From Streptomyces sp. NBC_01353 (GTDB lineage Bacteria > Actinomycetota > Actinomycetes > Streptomycetales > Streptomycetaceae): DNA of 64,000 nucleotides. Below are positions 8,301 to 15,890 of the stretch, one piece after another; position 1 is the first letter of the stretch; each line of letters starts with the position of its first letter. The stretch spans positions 806,001 through 870,000 of the forward strand of contig NZ_CP108352.1 in assembly GCF_036237275.1 (NCBI RefSeq), read 5' to 3'. The notes below the pieces were generated by a model that had not been told where the DNA came from, did not search any database, and worked only from the letters and a program-made list of their open reading frames with translations. The position numbers were made by a program, and so were the translations under genes.

Positions 8301-9389
8301 CTAGCGGCGGCGTCGGCGAGCAGGCGTGGTTTCGTAGTCTTCTTCTGCGTCTTCTTCTGCGTCTTCTTCTGCGTCTTCGTCTTCTTCTACGTCTTCTTCG
8401 TCGCCCTCCTCTGCCTCATCTTCGGGCTGCTCGTCGGCGTCGTATTCCGAGTCGTCCTCGTATTCGTCGGTTTCCTCTTCGCCGCCTTCTTCGGCTTCCT
8501 CTTCTCCGCCGCCCTCCTCGTCCGCGTACTCGGACTCTTCGCCGCCTTGCTCTTCCTCTTCCTCTTCCAAAGCTTCTTCGTGGCTCTGGACGACCTCGCC
8601 GTCCCGGATCTCCCCCCGCCATCCTTCCGGTTCCTCTGTGGTGAGGGTGGCGTAGCGGACGAAGTTCTTGACGTCCAGGCGCAGGCGCCTGCCCTGGGCC
8701 CGCCATATGTTGCCCGTCTTCTCGAAGAATCCGGCCGGATGGTACTCGCAGACGACGACGATCCGGGTCAGTGACGGGGCGAGTTCGTGGAAGCTGACGG
8801 AGCCACGGGTGGATCCCTTGGCCCCTTCGGAGGTCCACACGATGTGGTCGTCGGGAACCTGCTCCTGGACGGTTGCCTTCCAGCTCCGACTCGACGGTCC
8901 CACCTTGAGCTTCCAGTCACTGGTGGTCTCGTCGTCGCGGGACACATCGCGCACGCCCTTGGCGAAGCCGCTGAACTTCTCGTACTGCGTCCAGTGGTCG
9001 TAGACGGTACGGATCGGCAGTCCGATGTCGGCCACCTCGAAGATGTTGACCACCTTGCCACCGCCGCTCTGACGGCCCTTGCCTCCCTTGCCGACGACCT
9101 GGGATGCGGTGTCGGTCACCTTGTCCTTGATCTTTCCAAAGGACTGGCCGGCAATGGCTTTCAGCGGCGATTTGCCTTGCAGCATGCGTGCGCCGATTCC
9201 GCCGACGTCGGAGAGCTTGCCCCCGTTCTCCGCCACGTCGTAGAGCTGGTCGGTAAGGCCTCCAAGCTTGTCGGATGCCTTGTCAGCCAGCCGGTCCGCC
9301 TGGGCGGTGAGGAATTCGGGCAGCTCCTTGAGCAGTTGGTCCAAGCCCGCGTTGGATCCCTGTGCGCGGTCGCGGTCTGACTTTGCCAT
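8301..9389 (-). CDS. gvpZ: GvpZ-like SRPBCC protein with acidic tail
   Basis: The 362-residue protein has three parts. Residues 1-115 are helical and polar (LDQLLKELPEFL onward). Residues about 116-250 form an SRPBCC/polyketide-cyclase-like fold (VADIGLPIRTVYDHWTQYEKF, then GWRGEI). The last hundred or so residues are an extremely Glu/Asp-rich tail ending ARRRRR. In S. coelicolor the gvp cluster contains a comparable cyclase-like gvpZ beside gvpY. Here the gene follows the gvpY-like gene with almost no gap: the upstream stop TAG lies inside GGAGGTAGGTC, just before ATG 9389, so translation is probably coupled. The role in vesicle assembly is unknown. The symbol is by position and domain type. 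Confidence 0.75.
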   Translation of the reverse strand: MAKSDRDRAQGSNAGLDQLLKELPEFLTAQADRLADKASDKLGGLTDQLYDVAENGGKLSDVGGIGARMLQGKSPLKAIAGQSFGKIKDKVTDTASQVVGKGGKGRQSGGGKVVNIFEVADIGLPIRTVYDHWTQYEKFSGFAKGVRDVSRDDETTSDWKLKVGPSSRSWKATVQEQVPDDHIVWTSEGAKGSTRGSVSFHELAPSLTRIVVVCEYHPAGFFEKTGNIWRAQGRRLRLDVKNFVRYATLTTEEPEGWRGEIRDGEVVQSHEEALEEEEEEQGGEESEYADEEGGGEEEAEEGGEEETDEYEDDSEYDADEQPEDEAEEGDEEDVEEDEDAEEDAEEDAEEDYETTPARRRRR

Positions 9390-9392
9390 GAC

Positions 9393-10349
9393 CTACCTCC
9401 GCGCAGACGTCTTGCGGGCCGCCGTCTTCTTGGCAGCTGACTTACGTGGTGAGCTGCTTCCTGAACTCTTCTTGGCAGGTGCCCTCTTGGCGGGTGCCTT
9501 CTTGGCGGGTGCTCTCTTGGCTGGTGCCTTCTTGGCCGGCGCCTTCTTGGCAGCTGTCTTCTTGGCGGCCGTCTTGCGTGGGGTGGTTTCGCCTGCTGCC
9601 TTCTTCCTCGGCGACGCGCCCGCCTTCTTCGCGGTGGTCTTGGAGGCGGCACTCTTTTTCGCGGGAGTCTCTTTCGCTGCGGGCCTTCTGCTGGTCGACT
9701 TCTTGGCCGGTGCCTTCTTGGCCGGCGCCTTCCTGGCAGGAGCCTTCTTGGCAGGAGCAGCCCGCTTGGAGCCCGCGCTGCTCCGAGCCGTTGAGCGGGC
9801 CCGCCGTCGCGGTGGAGGAGCTTCTTCTTCCTCCTCCTCTTCCTCCTCCTCTTCTTCTCCCTCGCGCTCCTCAGGCTCAGGCCCCTCCTCTTCCTCCTCT
9901 TCCTCTTCCCCTTCCTCTCCTCCCTCGCGCTCCTCAGGCTCAGGCCCCTCCTCTTCCTCCTCTTCGTCTTCCTCTTCTTCCTCCTCGTCCTCGTACGGTT
10001 CTTCCTCCTCCTCGTCCTCCTCCCCTTCAGAACTGCCGCGCGTGAGTTCCAGCGTGCGGTCGTGCAGGGAATCCGCGAGCTGAGCGAGCTTGCGATTCGC
10101 AGCGGCGCTGAAGGCCTCCTTGCCTGCGTCGAGGGCTTCCCCGCGCAGCTGATCGCCCAGGTCGGCGAACTGCGGCATCTCCTTCAGTCGGGAAATGCCT
10201 TCCTTCATCAGCTGTCCAGGCTCCAGCCCGAAACGACGGCCGGCGAGATAGGTGGCCGCGGTGAAAGCTAGGCGGCCTTTCTTGGCTCGGCCGAGCACGT
10301 AGCCCCCAGCCACCGCGGCTGCGAGCGCGATCTTTGTCGTGTCCTGCAT
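9393..10349 (-). CDS. gvpY: GvpY-like protein with acidic block and histone-H1-like basic tail
   Basis: This 318-residue protein starts [20 protein letters not shown], a short hydrophobic segment, followed by a helical region to about residue 115. Next comes a nearly pure Glu/Asp block of about 75 residues containing two copies of GPEPEEREG. The C-terminal third has repeated [10 protein letters not shown] and AAKKTA units like histone H1 tails. The second ATG (10349) is chosen because AGGGG lies six bases before it; the ATG two codons upstream would have no spacing. It is the first gene of a two-gene leftward unit divergent from gvpO. The gvpY name is inferred from the cluster and is less certain than the gvp locus itself. 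Confidence 0.7.
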   Translation of the reverse strand: MQDTTKIALAAAVAGGYVLGRAKKGRLAFTAATYLAGRRFGLEPGQLMKEGISRLKEMPQFADLGDQLRGEALDAGKEAFSAAANRKLAQLADSLHDRTLELTRGSSEGEEDEEEEEPYEDEEEEEEDEEEEEEGPEPEEREGGEEGEEEEEEEEGPEPEEREGEEEEEEEEEEEEAPPPRRRARSTARSSAGSKRAAPAKKAPARKAPAKKAPAKKSTSRRPAAKETPAKKSAASKTTAKKAGASPRKKAAGETTPRKTAAKKTAAKKAPAKKAPAKRAPAKKAPAKRAPAKKSSGSSSPRKSAAKKTAARKTSARR

Positions 10350-10578
10350 GATCATCCCCTTTTGGCCAGGGCGCTGGCGGACCCTCTTCGATGTCGCTCG
10401 CAGACAGCTGATCGTGGATCGCGGCTTCTGCACTGGCGACCGACGAAGCAGTCCGGCTGGGGCAGTCATCGGTACCTTCTGCGCCACTACAAGTGGCCTC
10501 TGCCCACACGGCAAGACTTATGCCCGCATTTAGTGACATTCTAGTTTCTATGGGGCTGTCTCCCCAGGGGAGTGACAT

Positions 10579-10947
10579 ATGGCCGCAGCAGAACCTGCAC
10601 GCCCCCGGCGCGGATCCTCGCGCCCTGACGGCAAGGGCGAAGGGCAGGACAGGTCTCGGCGAACTGCCGCCCGGCGACGCTCCGGAGTGGCCAACGCTGC
10701 GTCAGCGATGCGTTCAGCAATCGAGCAGCTGGCTCAACTCCTGGGCCGGGTACCCGATTCCGTTTCCTCTCTCAAGCCCACCGACGATGGTTGGGAGGCG
10801 CAGGTGGAGGTGGTCGAGCTGGAGCGGATCCCGGACACCACCAGCGTGATGGCCAGCTACCGGGTCGCTCTGAACGAGGAGGGCGAGCTGATCTCCTACG
10901 AACGTACCCGCCGCTACACCCGCGGCATGATTGACCGGCCGATGTGA
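10579..10947 (+). CDS. gvpO: gas vesicle protein GvpO
   Basis: The 122-residue protein has a disordered basic N-terminus (RRTAARRRS) and the conserved GvpO domain from about residue 36. Landmarks are [11 protein letters not shown], the strand [16 protein letters not shown] and the C-terminal [11 protein letters not shown]. GvpO is needed for gas vesicle formation in haloarchaea and is the first gene of the Streptomyces gvp operon. It starts the rightward unit here, 229 bases from the divergent gvpY-like gene, so the intergenic region should hold both promoters. The ATG overlaps an NdeI-like CATATG. gvpA begins 38 bases downstream. Confidence 0.9.
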   Translation: MAAAEPARPRRGSSRPDGKGEGQDRSRRTAARRRSGVANAASAMRSAIEQLAQLLGRVPDSVSSLKPTDDGWEAQVEVVELERIPDTTSVMASYRVALNEEGELISYERTRRYTRGMIDRPM

Positions 10948-10984
10948 GGGCAGGGGCGCAACATCCCGCGAAGAAGGAGGCGCC

Positions 10985-11452
10985 ATGACCGTGGTGCCGC
11001 AAGGCGGCAGCAACATCAGCAGAGGTAGAGGCGGGAGCACCAGCAGCCTCTACGACGTACTTGAGCTCATTCTCGATCGCGGCCTCGTCATCGATATCTT
11101 CGTCCGTGTCTCGCTGGTGGGCATCGAGATCATCAAGATCGACGCGCGCATCGTCGTGGCCAGCGTCGACACGTACCTGCGCTTCGCCGAGGCATGCAAC
11201 CGCCTCGACCTCGAAGCCGGCCGCAAGGCGCCGACTCAGCTGCCGGAGTTCGTGGACAGCATGCAGGAAGGCGGGGCCCACGGAAAGTCCAAGGGGGCGC
11301 TGACCGGAGCTGTTGAAGCGGTGACCGACTCCCTGTCCGGCAAATCCTCCAAGTCCGAAGAGCCGGACGAGGATGAGGAAGAGGAAGAAGAAGAGGCCGC
11401 CCCCAGACGGCGACGCCCTGCCCGGCGCACGGCACGCCGGGAGAAGGAGTGA
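10985..11452 (+). CDS. gvpA: gas vesicle structural protein GvpA (long form)
   Basis: The 155-residue product contains the GvpA core at about 20-95: [20 protein letters not shown], then [20 protein letters not shown]. This core forms the ribbed gas vesicle wall. GvpA is usually about 70-75 residues; this one has a C-terminal extension of about 60 residues that ends in an acidic run ([13 protein letters not shown]) and a basic end ([15 protein letters not shown]). Long GvpA forms are known in Streptomyces clusters. ATG 10985 follows AAGGAGGCGCC, a strong site that fits the need for high expression. gvpF starts three bases after the stop. Confidence 0.92.
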   Translation: MTVVPQGGSNISRGRGGSTSSLYDVLELILDRGLVIDIFVRVSLVGIEIIKIDARIVVASVDTYLRFAEACNRLDLEAGRKAPTQLPEFVDSMQEGGAHGKSKGALTGAVEAVTDSLSGKSSKSEEPDEDEEEEEEEAAPRRRRPARRTARREKE

Positions 11453-11455
11453 CCG

Positions 11456-12175
11456 ATGGCGCTGTACGTGTACGCGATCACCGCCAGGGCCCATCCCCAC
11501 CGCATCGACGGCATGAACGGCGTGGGCTCCAACCCCTCATCTCTGCGCACAGTCACCAGCGGCACGCTCTGCGCGGTCGTCAGCGACATCTCCGAGGAGG
11601 TCCGGCCCAAGCGCCGGGATCTCATCGCGCACAAGGAGGTCCAGGAGCGCCTGATGGCGGACGGAGTCGTCCTCCCTCTGCAGTTCGGCTACGTCGCCGC
11701 GGACGAACTCACCGTCCAGCAGGCCCTGGAGCAGAACGCCGACAGCTATCGCGCCGCTCTGCAGCGCCTGGAGGGCTGCGCCGAGTACCATGTCCGGGCC
11801 GTGCAGGAGGACGAGGATCCGTTGCTTCACCAGATCCTCGAGGACCTGCCCGAAGCGAGGGACCTCAACGAACGCATACGTGCCGGTGACCGAGATCCGC
11901 AGGTGCCGCTCGCTCTGGGGGAGCTGGTGGCCCGCGAGGTGCAGGCACGGCAGGAGAGCCTGGCCGCCGGCCTGGTCGAGGCGCTGCTGCCCTTCGCGCG
12001 CGACCACGTCAGCCGCCCCACCTCCGCCGGCGACTTCCTCAACCTCTCGCTGCTGGTGCCCCACGAGAACGAGGACGACTTCCTCAAGACCCAGGCGCGC
12101 CTGAGCGCCGAGCTCGGCGGTGGCGTGGACCTTCGATGCACCGGTCCGCTGCCCCCCTACAGCTTCGTGCAGTGA
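11456..12175 (+). CDS. gvpF: gas vesicle protein GvpF (GvpL/F family)
   Basis: The 239-residue protein is a full-length GvpL/GvpF family member. It opens with the typical strand LYVYAITARAHP and carries the family segments LCAVVSDISEEVRPKRRD, VLPLQFGYVA and LLVPHENEDDF before the conserved end CTGPLPPYSFV. GvpF is a minor structural protein that contacts GvpA and nucleates vesicles. It starts three bases after gvpA, so the two are certainly co-transcribed. A second family member, GvpL, is encoded at 12894-13766. Confidence 0.93.
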   Translation: MALYVYAITARAHPHRIDGMNGVGSNPSSLRTVTSGTLCAVVSDISEEVRPKRRDLIAHKEVQERLMADGVVLPLQFGYVAADELTVQQALEQNADSYRAALQRLEGCAEYHVRAVQEDEDPLLHQILEDLPEARDLNERIRAGDRDPQVPLALGELVAREVQARQESLAAGLVEALLPFARDHVSRPTSAGDFLNLSLLVPHENEDDFLKTQARLSAELGGGVDLRCTGPLPPYSFVQ

Positions 12176-12211
12176 CCACAGCCGCCAACCCCCTCGGAAG
12201 GGATGAGGACG

Positions 12212-12478
12212 ATGGGACTGCTGACACACCTACTGACGCTTCCGGTCGCACCGGTGCGCGGCGTCGTATGGGTTGCCCAGCAGGTCGTCGACAGGGCCGA
12301 GGAGGAGTACTACGACCCCGCCCCCGTCTGGCGTGAGCTGGCCGACCTGGAGCGGCGGCTGGTGAGCGGAGAGATCGACCAGGAGACGTTCGATCGTCGG
12401 GAGGACCAGCTGCTCGACCGTCTTGACGAGATCGCAGCATTCCGGCAGCAGGACCCGGAAGCGAGGCCGCAATCGTGA
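12212..12478 (+). CDS. gvpG: gas vesicle protein GvpG
   Basis: The 88-residue product begins MGLLTHLLTLPVAPVRG and continues with a helical, charged region (LADLERRLVSGEIDQETFDR), which is standard for GvpG, a small accessory protein. ATG 12212 is preferred over the in-frame ATG nine bases upstream because the family begins MGLL and because GAGG is better placed. Its TGA overlaps the GTG of the next gene by four bases, so translation is coupled. Confidence 0.92.
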   Translation: MGLLTHLLTLPVAPVRGVVWVAQQVVDRAEEEYYDPAPVWRELADLERRLVSGEIDQETFDRREDQLLDRLDEIAAFRQQDPEARPQS

Positions 12479-12897
12479 CTGAACCCCTTCCCGGCCGACT
12501 CGGCGAGTTCCCGTCCCGCGCCGCCCCGATGCCGTACGGATCGAGTTCTTCGTCCAGCCTCGCCGACATCCTCGAGCGGGTGCTGGACAAGGGCATCGTC
12601 ATCGCCGGCGACATCCGCATCGACCTGCTCGACATCGAGCTGTTGACGATCAAACTCCGCATCCTGGTCGCCTCCGTGGACAAGGCCAAGGAGATGGGCA
12701 TCGACTGGTGGGAGCACGACCCCTCACTGTCCTCCCGGCACACCGGCAGCCCGCTGGAACAGGAGAACCGCCGCCTGCGCGCCGAGCTGGAAGCACTCCG
12801 CCGAGACCAGATCGGGGAACGGGAGTCCGAGGAACCGTCCGCCGATGAAGGACCCCCCAGCAAGCCGGGTAGATCGAAACAAGGGCGCCCGCAGTGA
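12475..12897 (+). CDS. gvpJ: GvpA/J-family gas vesicle protein (GvpJ)
   Basis: The 140-residue protein has a GvpA-like core at about 27-80 (LADILERVLDKGIVIAGDIR, LLDIELLTIKLRILVASVDK). It is followed by a helical segment with GIDWWEHDP and a charged tail (QENRRLRAELEALRRDQ, a likely coiled coil). GvpJ proteins are minor GvpA homologues found at vesicle tips and help in assembly. The start GTG overlaps the gvpG stop, and its own stop overlaps the GTG of gvpL (GTGA at 12894). Confidence 0.88.
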   Translation: MTEPLPGRLGEFPSRAAPMPYGSSSSSSLADILERVLDKGIVIAGDIRIDLLDIELLTIKLRILVASVDKAKEMGIDWWEHDPSLSSRHTGSPLEQENRRLRAELEALRRDQIGERESEEPSADEGPPSKPGRSKQGRPQ

Positions 12898-13766
12898 ACG
12901 CGCAGCACGACGCCCTCACCTACGTCTACGCCGTTGTTCGGCAGACGGAGCCCCTGCGCGAGGCGCTCACACACCTCCGCGGCATCGGCGAGGCGCCCGT
13001 CCGGCTCCTGGGCCATCCCGCCGATCCCGCAGACACCTCCGACGCCGGTCCAGCACTTCTGTCCTTCGTCATCAGCGCAGTACCCCAGCGCGACTTCAAC
13101 GAGGCCGCCCTCAAAGATCACTTCGAGGATCTCGAGTGGCTCGAGAACGTCGCCCGCGCCCACCACGACGTCGTGCAGGCCGTGGCCGCACACGCCACGA
13201 TCCTGCCCCTGCGGATGGCCACCGTCTATCAGGACGACAGCCGGGCACGCCAGGCCCTCGTCGCGCAGCGCCACACGTTCGCCGAGCGGTTGGCCCAGCT
13301 TGCGTCCCACACCGAATTCGGCGTCAAGATCTACCTCCCTGCCCCGGCCTCCGGGTCCGACCCGGAAGCCCCTGCCGGCTCCGACCAGGCCGCGGCGGCC
13401 GCCACCACGCCGGGCAAGGCGTACCTACAGCACCGCAGGGCCCAGCACCACGCCCGCGAAGCGATCTACCGACAGGCTCAGGGCGCCGCCGAGACCATCG
13501 AGGCCCTGGCCGCCCGCCACGCCGCGCAACGTGTGCGCCACGCCCCACAGCGGGGCACCCTGGCCGGCGCCCAGGAGAACGTCCTCAACGACGCCTACCT
13601 CATTCCCGACGAGCAGACCGACCAGTTCCGGGCCGCCATCGCGCGCGCTGCGCAGGACTTCCCCGAGATCCGCATCGAGGTCACCGGTCCCTGGGCACCG
13701 TACTCGTTCGCCATGCCACCGCCCGAGACCCCAGCCGCTGCCGACGCCTCGAAGCGGGTGCCATGA
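12894..13766 (+). CDS. gvpL: gas vesicle protein GvpL (GvpL/F family)
   Basis: This 290-residue protein is the longer of two GvpL/F proteins. It begins with YVYAVVRQTEPLREAL, has SFVISAVPQRDF and ILPLRMATVY, an insert rich in Ala/Pro around 145-165, and the conserved C-terminal VTGPWAPYSFAMPP. GvpL is thought to link GvpA with other minor components during nucleation. The four-base overlaps at both ends (GTGA in, ATGA out) place it firmly in the operon. Confidence 0.92.
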   Translation: MNAQHDALTYVYAVVRQTEPLREALTHLRGIGEAPVRLLGHPADPADTSDAGPALLSFVISAVPQRDFNEAALKDHFEDLEWLENVARAHHDVVQAVAAHATILPLRMATVYQDDSRARQALVAQRHTFAERLAQLASHTEFGVKIYLPAPASGSDPEAPAGSDQAAAAATTPGKAYLQHRRAQHHAREAIYRQAQGAAETIEALAARHAAQRVRHAPQRGTLAGAQENVLNDAYLIPDEQTDQFRAAIARAAQDFPEIRIEVTGPWAPYSFAMPPPETPAAADASKRVP

Positions 13767-13984
13767 CCCTCGCAGATCGCGACGAACCACTGCCCGGCCG
13801 CCAGGTCGCGCTGGTCGACCTCCTCGACCGGCTGCTCAGCGGCGGAGTGGTCGTCGCAGGCGACATCGTCCTGTCCATCGCCGACATCGACCTCGTCCGC
13901 ATATCGCTGCGCGCCCTCATCGTGTCCGTCGAGTCCGACACGGCCCCCTTCAGGGAGCAGAACGGCGGTCGAAGTGAGTACTGA
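13763..13984 (+). CDS. gvpS: GvpA-family minor protein (GvpS)
   Basis: The 73-residue product is a short GvpA-like protein with the core ALVDLLDRLLSGGVVVAGD and IVLSIADIDLVRISLRALIV. In Streptomyces clusters a second short GvpA homologue between gvpL and gvpK is named gvpS. The ATG overlaps the gvpL stop and the 3' end overlaps gvpK by 11 bases. It keeps only the wall-forming core, without the long tail seen in GvpA here. Confidence 0.85.
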   Translation: MTLADRDEPLPGRQVALVDLLDRLLSGGVVVAGDIVLSIADIDLVRISLRALIVSVESDTAPFREQNGGRSEY

Positions 13985-14384
13985 GCGCCGCCGGCAGCAG
14001 CATCGCCCTGACCCCGCACCGGGCCTCCACGAGGTCCGCGAAACCATGTCGCAGGCCTTCCGTCTCGTCCAGGCGCCCCCCGACCCGCAGGACGCGCCGA
14101 CCCGCCCCGCGCACCACATCCACGCCGACCGCGACACCGTCGAGGAGGACCTCCTCAAACTCGTCCTCACCCTCGTCGAGCTGCTTCGCCAGCTCATCGA
14201 ACGCCAAGCCATGCGGCGGGTGGACTCCGGCGATCTCACCGACGAGCAGGAAGAGGAGCTGGGAGCCACGCTGCTGGCCCTCCATGACAGCCTCTCCGAC
14301 CTGTGCACCCAACACGGCTACTCACTGGAAGACCTCAATCTCGACCTCGGCCCACTCGGGCCCCTGCTCCCACCCCGAGACTGA
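13974..14384 (+). CDS. gvpK: gas vesicle protein GvpK
   Basis: The 136-residue protein has the GvpK domain from about residue 50: EEDLLKLVLTLVELLRQLIE, RQAMRRVDSGDLTDEQEE and LHDSLSDLCTQHGYSLEDLN, ending LDLGPLGPLLPP. GvpK is an essential accessory protein in most gas-vesicle systems. GTG 13974 is chosen because the frame starts there within the end of gvpS. It is the last gvp gene; a transposase fragment begins almost at its stop codon. Confidence 0.92.
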   Translation: MSTERRRQQHRPDPAPGLHEVRETMSQAFRLVQAPPDPQDAPTRPAHHIHADRDTVEEDLLKLVLTLVELLRQLIERQAMRRVDSGDLTDEQEEELGATLLALHDSLSDLCTQHGYSLEDLNLDLGPLGPLLPPRD

Positions 14385-14492
14385 GGGCACACCGCAAGGT
14401 CCGCGCACATGTCGAGCACGCCTTCGCCCGCATGAAGACCTGGAAGATCCTCCGCGACTGCCACTTCAGGGGCGATGGCGTGCACGATCATT
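14385..14492 (+). pseudogene. IS5-type transposase C-terminal remnant
   Basis: Directly after the gvpK stop, one frame reads HRKVRAHVEHAFARMKTWK followed by ILRDCHFRGDGVHDH. This is the conserved helical end of DDE transposases of the IS5 group (the glutamate region VEHAFARMK). There is no start, no catalytic aspartates and no visible inverted repeat, so only about 35 codons of an old insertion remain. Confidence 0.8.
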
Positions 14493-14503
14493 CAAGGGAG
14501 CCC

Positions 14504-14773
14504 TCAGTGCCGATGTCTCGCGCCGGCCACCAGCCGATAGCCGGCCAGGAGGATGAGAGAACCGACGATCGCGGCGATCCACGTGGAGAGCTCGAAAAAG
14601 CCGTCGATGGAATCGACGCCGAAGATGACCTTGCCGAGCCACCCGCCCAGCAGTCCCCCCGCGATGCCGATGAGGATCGTGATGATGATGCCGCCTGGGT
14701 CCCGGCCCGGCATCAGCATCTTCGCGATGATGCCGGCGAGCAGTCCCATCAGAATCCAGCCGATGATACCCAT
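14504..14773 (-). CDS. GlsB/YeaQ/YmgE family stress membrane protein
   Basis: The 89-residue product begins MGIIGWILMGLLAGIIAKML and has a glycine-rich middle helix (TILIGIAGGLLGGWLGKVI) and a last helix (IAAIVGSLILLAGYRLV). This three-helix glycine-zipper layout defines the transglycosylase-associated, or GlsB/YeaQ/YmgE, family, linked to envelope and acid/osmotic stress. ATG 14773 follows GAGG with six-base spacing; an upstream in-frame ATG would add six residues without a good site. The csbD gene ends 44 bases upstream on the same strand, so they may share a transcript. Confidence 0.9.
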   Translation of the reverse strand: MGIIGWILMGLLAGIIAKMLMPGRDPGGIIITILIGIAGGLLGGWLGKVIFGVDSIDGFFELSTWIAAIVGSLILLAGYRLVAGARHRH

Positions 14774-14817
14774 GGAGAGCCTCTTCTCCACGCAGAAACC
14801 TGTCTACAGCCGGGAGA

Positions 14818-14991
14818 TCAGCCCCCCAAGGCGTCCTTCCCCTTCTCCTTCACCTGCCTGGCCTTGCCACGAGACTCCAAAGCCGCGCCCTTGGCCGCTG
14901 TGGTCTCGTTGCCCATGGCGTGTGCCGCCTTCTTCACGGCTTTGCCGACGACCTGCTCGGCCTTGGCCTTCATCTTTTCACCGGCGCTCAT
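14818..14991 (-). CDS. CsbD family stress protein (copy 3)
   Basis: The 57-residue product reads MSAGEKMKAKAEQVVGKAVK at the start and KEKGKDALGG at the end, with AAKGAALESRGKAR in the middle. It is a close paralogue of the copy at 5552-5725; the two share most positions. It is therefore a CsbD-type stress protein. It is upstream of the GlsB-type gene on the same strand and downstream of a frameshifted hydrophobic-protein gene, forming a small stress block. Confidence 0.9.
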   Translation of the reverse strand: MSAGEKMKAKAEQVVGKAVKKAAHAMGNETTAAKGAALESRGKARQVKEKGKDALGG

Positions 14992-15028
14992 TTCTCGATC
15001 CCTTCTCGTCCGAGGGCTTCACCACCGA

Positions 15029-15178
15029 CTACCAGCGTCCGCCGCCGGAGCCGGAACGGAAAGAGAAGCCGCGCAGCCACAGCAGCAGAACCGCTATGGC
15101 GATGTACCAAAGCACGTGAGCCGTGAAGGCCGATCCCGAACAGGATCAGGATCACGGCACGAGGAGAAGGGGGATCAT
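15029..15178 (-). pseudogene. small hydrophobic two-helix protein gene, frameshifted
   Basis: From ATG 15178 the frame reads MIPLLLVP and then hits stops, yet after about 30 bases the same frame resumes as FTAHVLWYIAIAVLLLWLRG and ends with TAG at 15029. The bridge AVILILFGIG is in another frame. One missing G (near 15157) and one extra C (near 15124) would restore a 49-residue protein like the intact one at 40237-40398. The two indels compensate each other. It is either a pseudogene or a double sequence error. Confidence 0.7.
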
Positions 15179-15330
15179 GGTGGCCTCCACGCGAACCCGC
15201 CTGGTAAACACTTCCGCTCGCTGGTGCCCGTTCACAGGTCAACCATGCGTCCCACCGGCTCATGCGACTCCACGCCCCAGAGCCGTCCTGCAAAGGGAGG
15301 ACGCAGCTTCCCCCGCCGCCGAACCCATCG

Positions 15331-15888
15331 TCACAGGACGATGTCGGCCCCGGCTCGTACCTGCGCCGACATGTTGCGCTCCATCATGCGCAGAGCCGCG
15401 TGCGCCAGATCGGCATGGATATGGGCGACGGCGTCCCTGGCCACCGCGACCTCCAGCTTCCGGATGTGGGCATCCAGAGCCGAGTACAGGATGCACTGCT
15501 CCGTGACCTGTCCGCACAGCACGAGTCGTTCCACGCCCAGCGTGTCGAGCAGGTAGGCGAGCGGCGTCTCGTAGAAGACGGAGTGGCGTGCTTTGACGAC
15601 GAACAGTGAATCGCTGTCCGGTGCCACCGGCTCCACGAGATCGGGACGTCGTCCGGAAAGCGCGATGTCGAGGATTTCACCGTGGTGCGAGCGCCACAGC
15701 CCGAAGTTGTCGTTCGCGTAGATCACGGGAACATCGCCGGCCCTGGCACGTCTCAGCAGGTCCACCACGCTCGGCAACGCCGCCGCCACGGAGGGCAGCA
15801 GCAGGCTCGCGTCCTCGTGGCGGTAGGTGTTGAGCATGTCGATGACGATGAGCGCGTTCTTCGCCCTGTCGTTCGACCTGTCAGACAC
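15331..15888 (-). CDS. cysteine hydrolase of the isochorismatase family
   Basis: This 185-residue protein has the isochorismatase-like triad: Asp in ALIVIDMLNTY, Lys in VVKARHSVFYETPL, and the nucleophile Cys in LVLCGQVTEQCILYSAL. The length is normal. Members hydrolyse isochorismate, nicotinamide or other amides; the substrate is not clear here. GTG 15888 is chosen because GGAAGG lies six bases before it and the preceding gene ends two bases upstream. It is the last gene of a leftward five-gene operon headed by a hemerythrin. Confidence 0.9.
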   Translation of the reverse strand: MSDRSNDRAKNALIVIDMLNTYRHEDASLLLPSVAAALPSVVDLLRRARAGDVPVIYANDNFGLWRSHHGEILDIALSGRRPDLVEPVAPDSDSLFVVKARHSVFYETPLAYLLDTLGVERLVLCGQVTEQCILYSALDAHIRKLEVAVARDAVAHIHADLAHAALRMMERNMSAQVRAGADIVL

Positions 15889-15890
15889 GG

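Noticed and set aside
8106-8774. Phe/Val/Leu-rich plus-strand frame that looks like a membrane protein
   Set aside because: The FFCVFFCVF runs are the antisense reading of the GAA/GAC-rich acidic tail of the gvpZ-like gene.
9268-10083. Serine-rich plus-strand frame with dozens of consecutive Ser
   Set aside because: It is antisense to the Glu-rich block of the gvpY-like gene.
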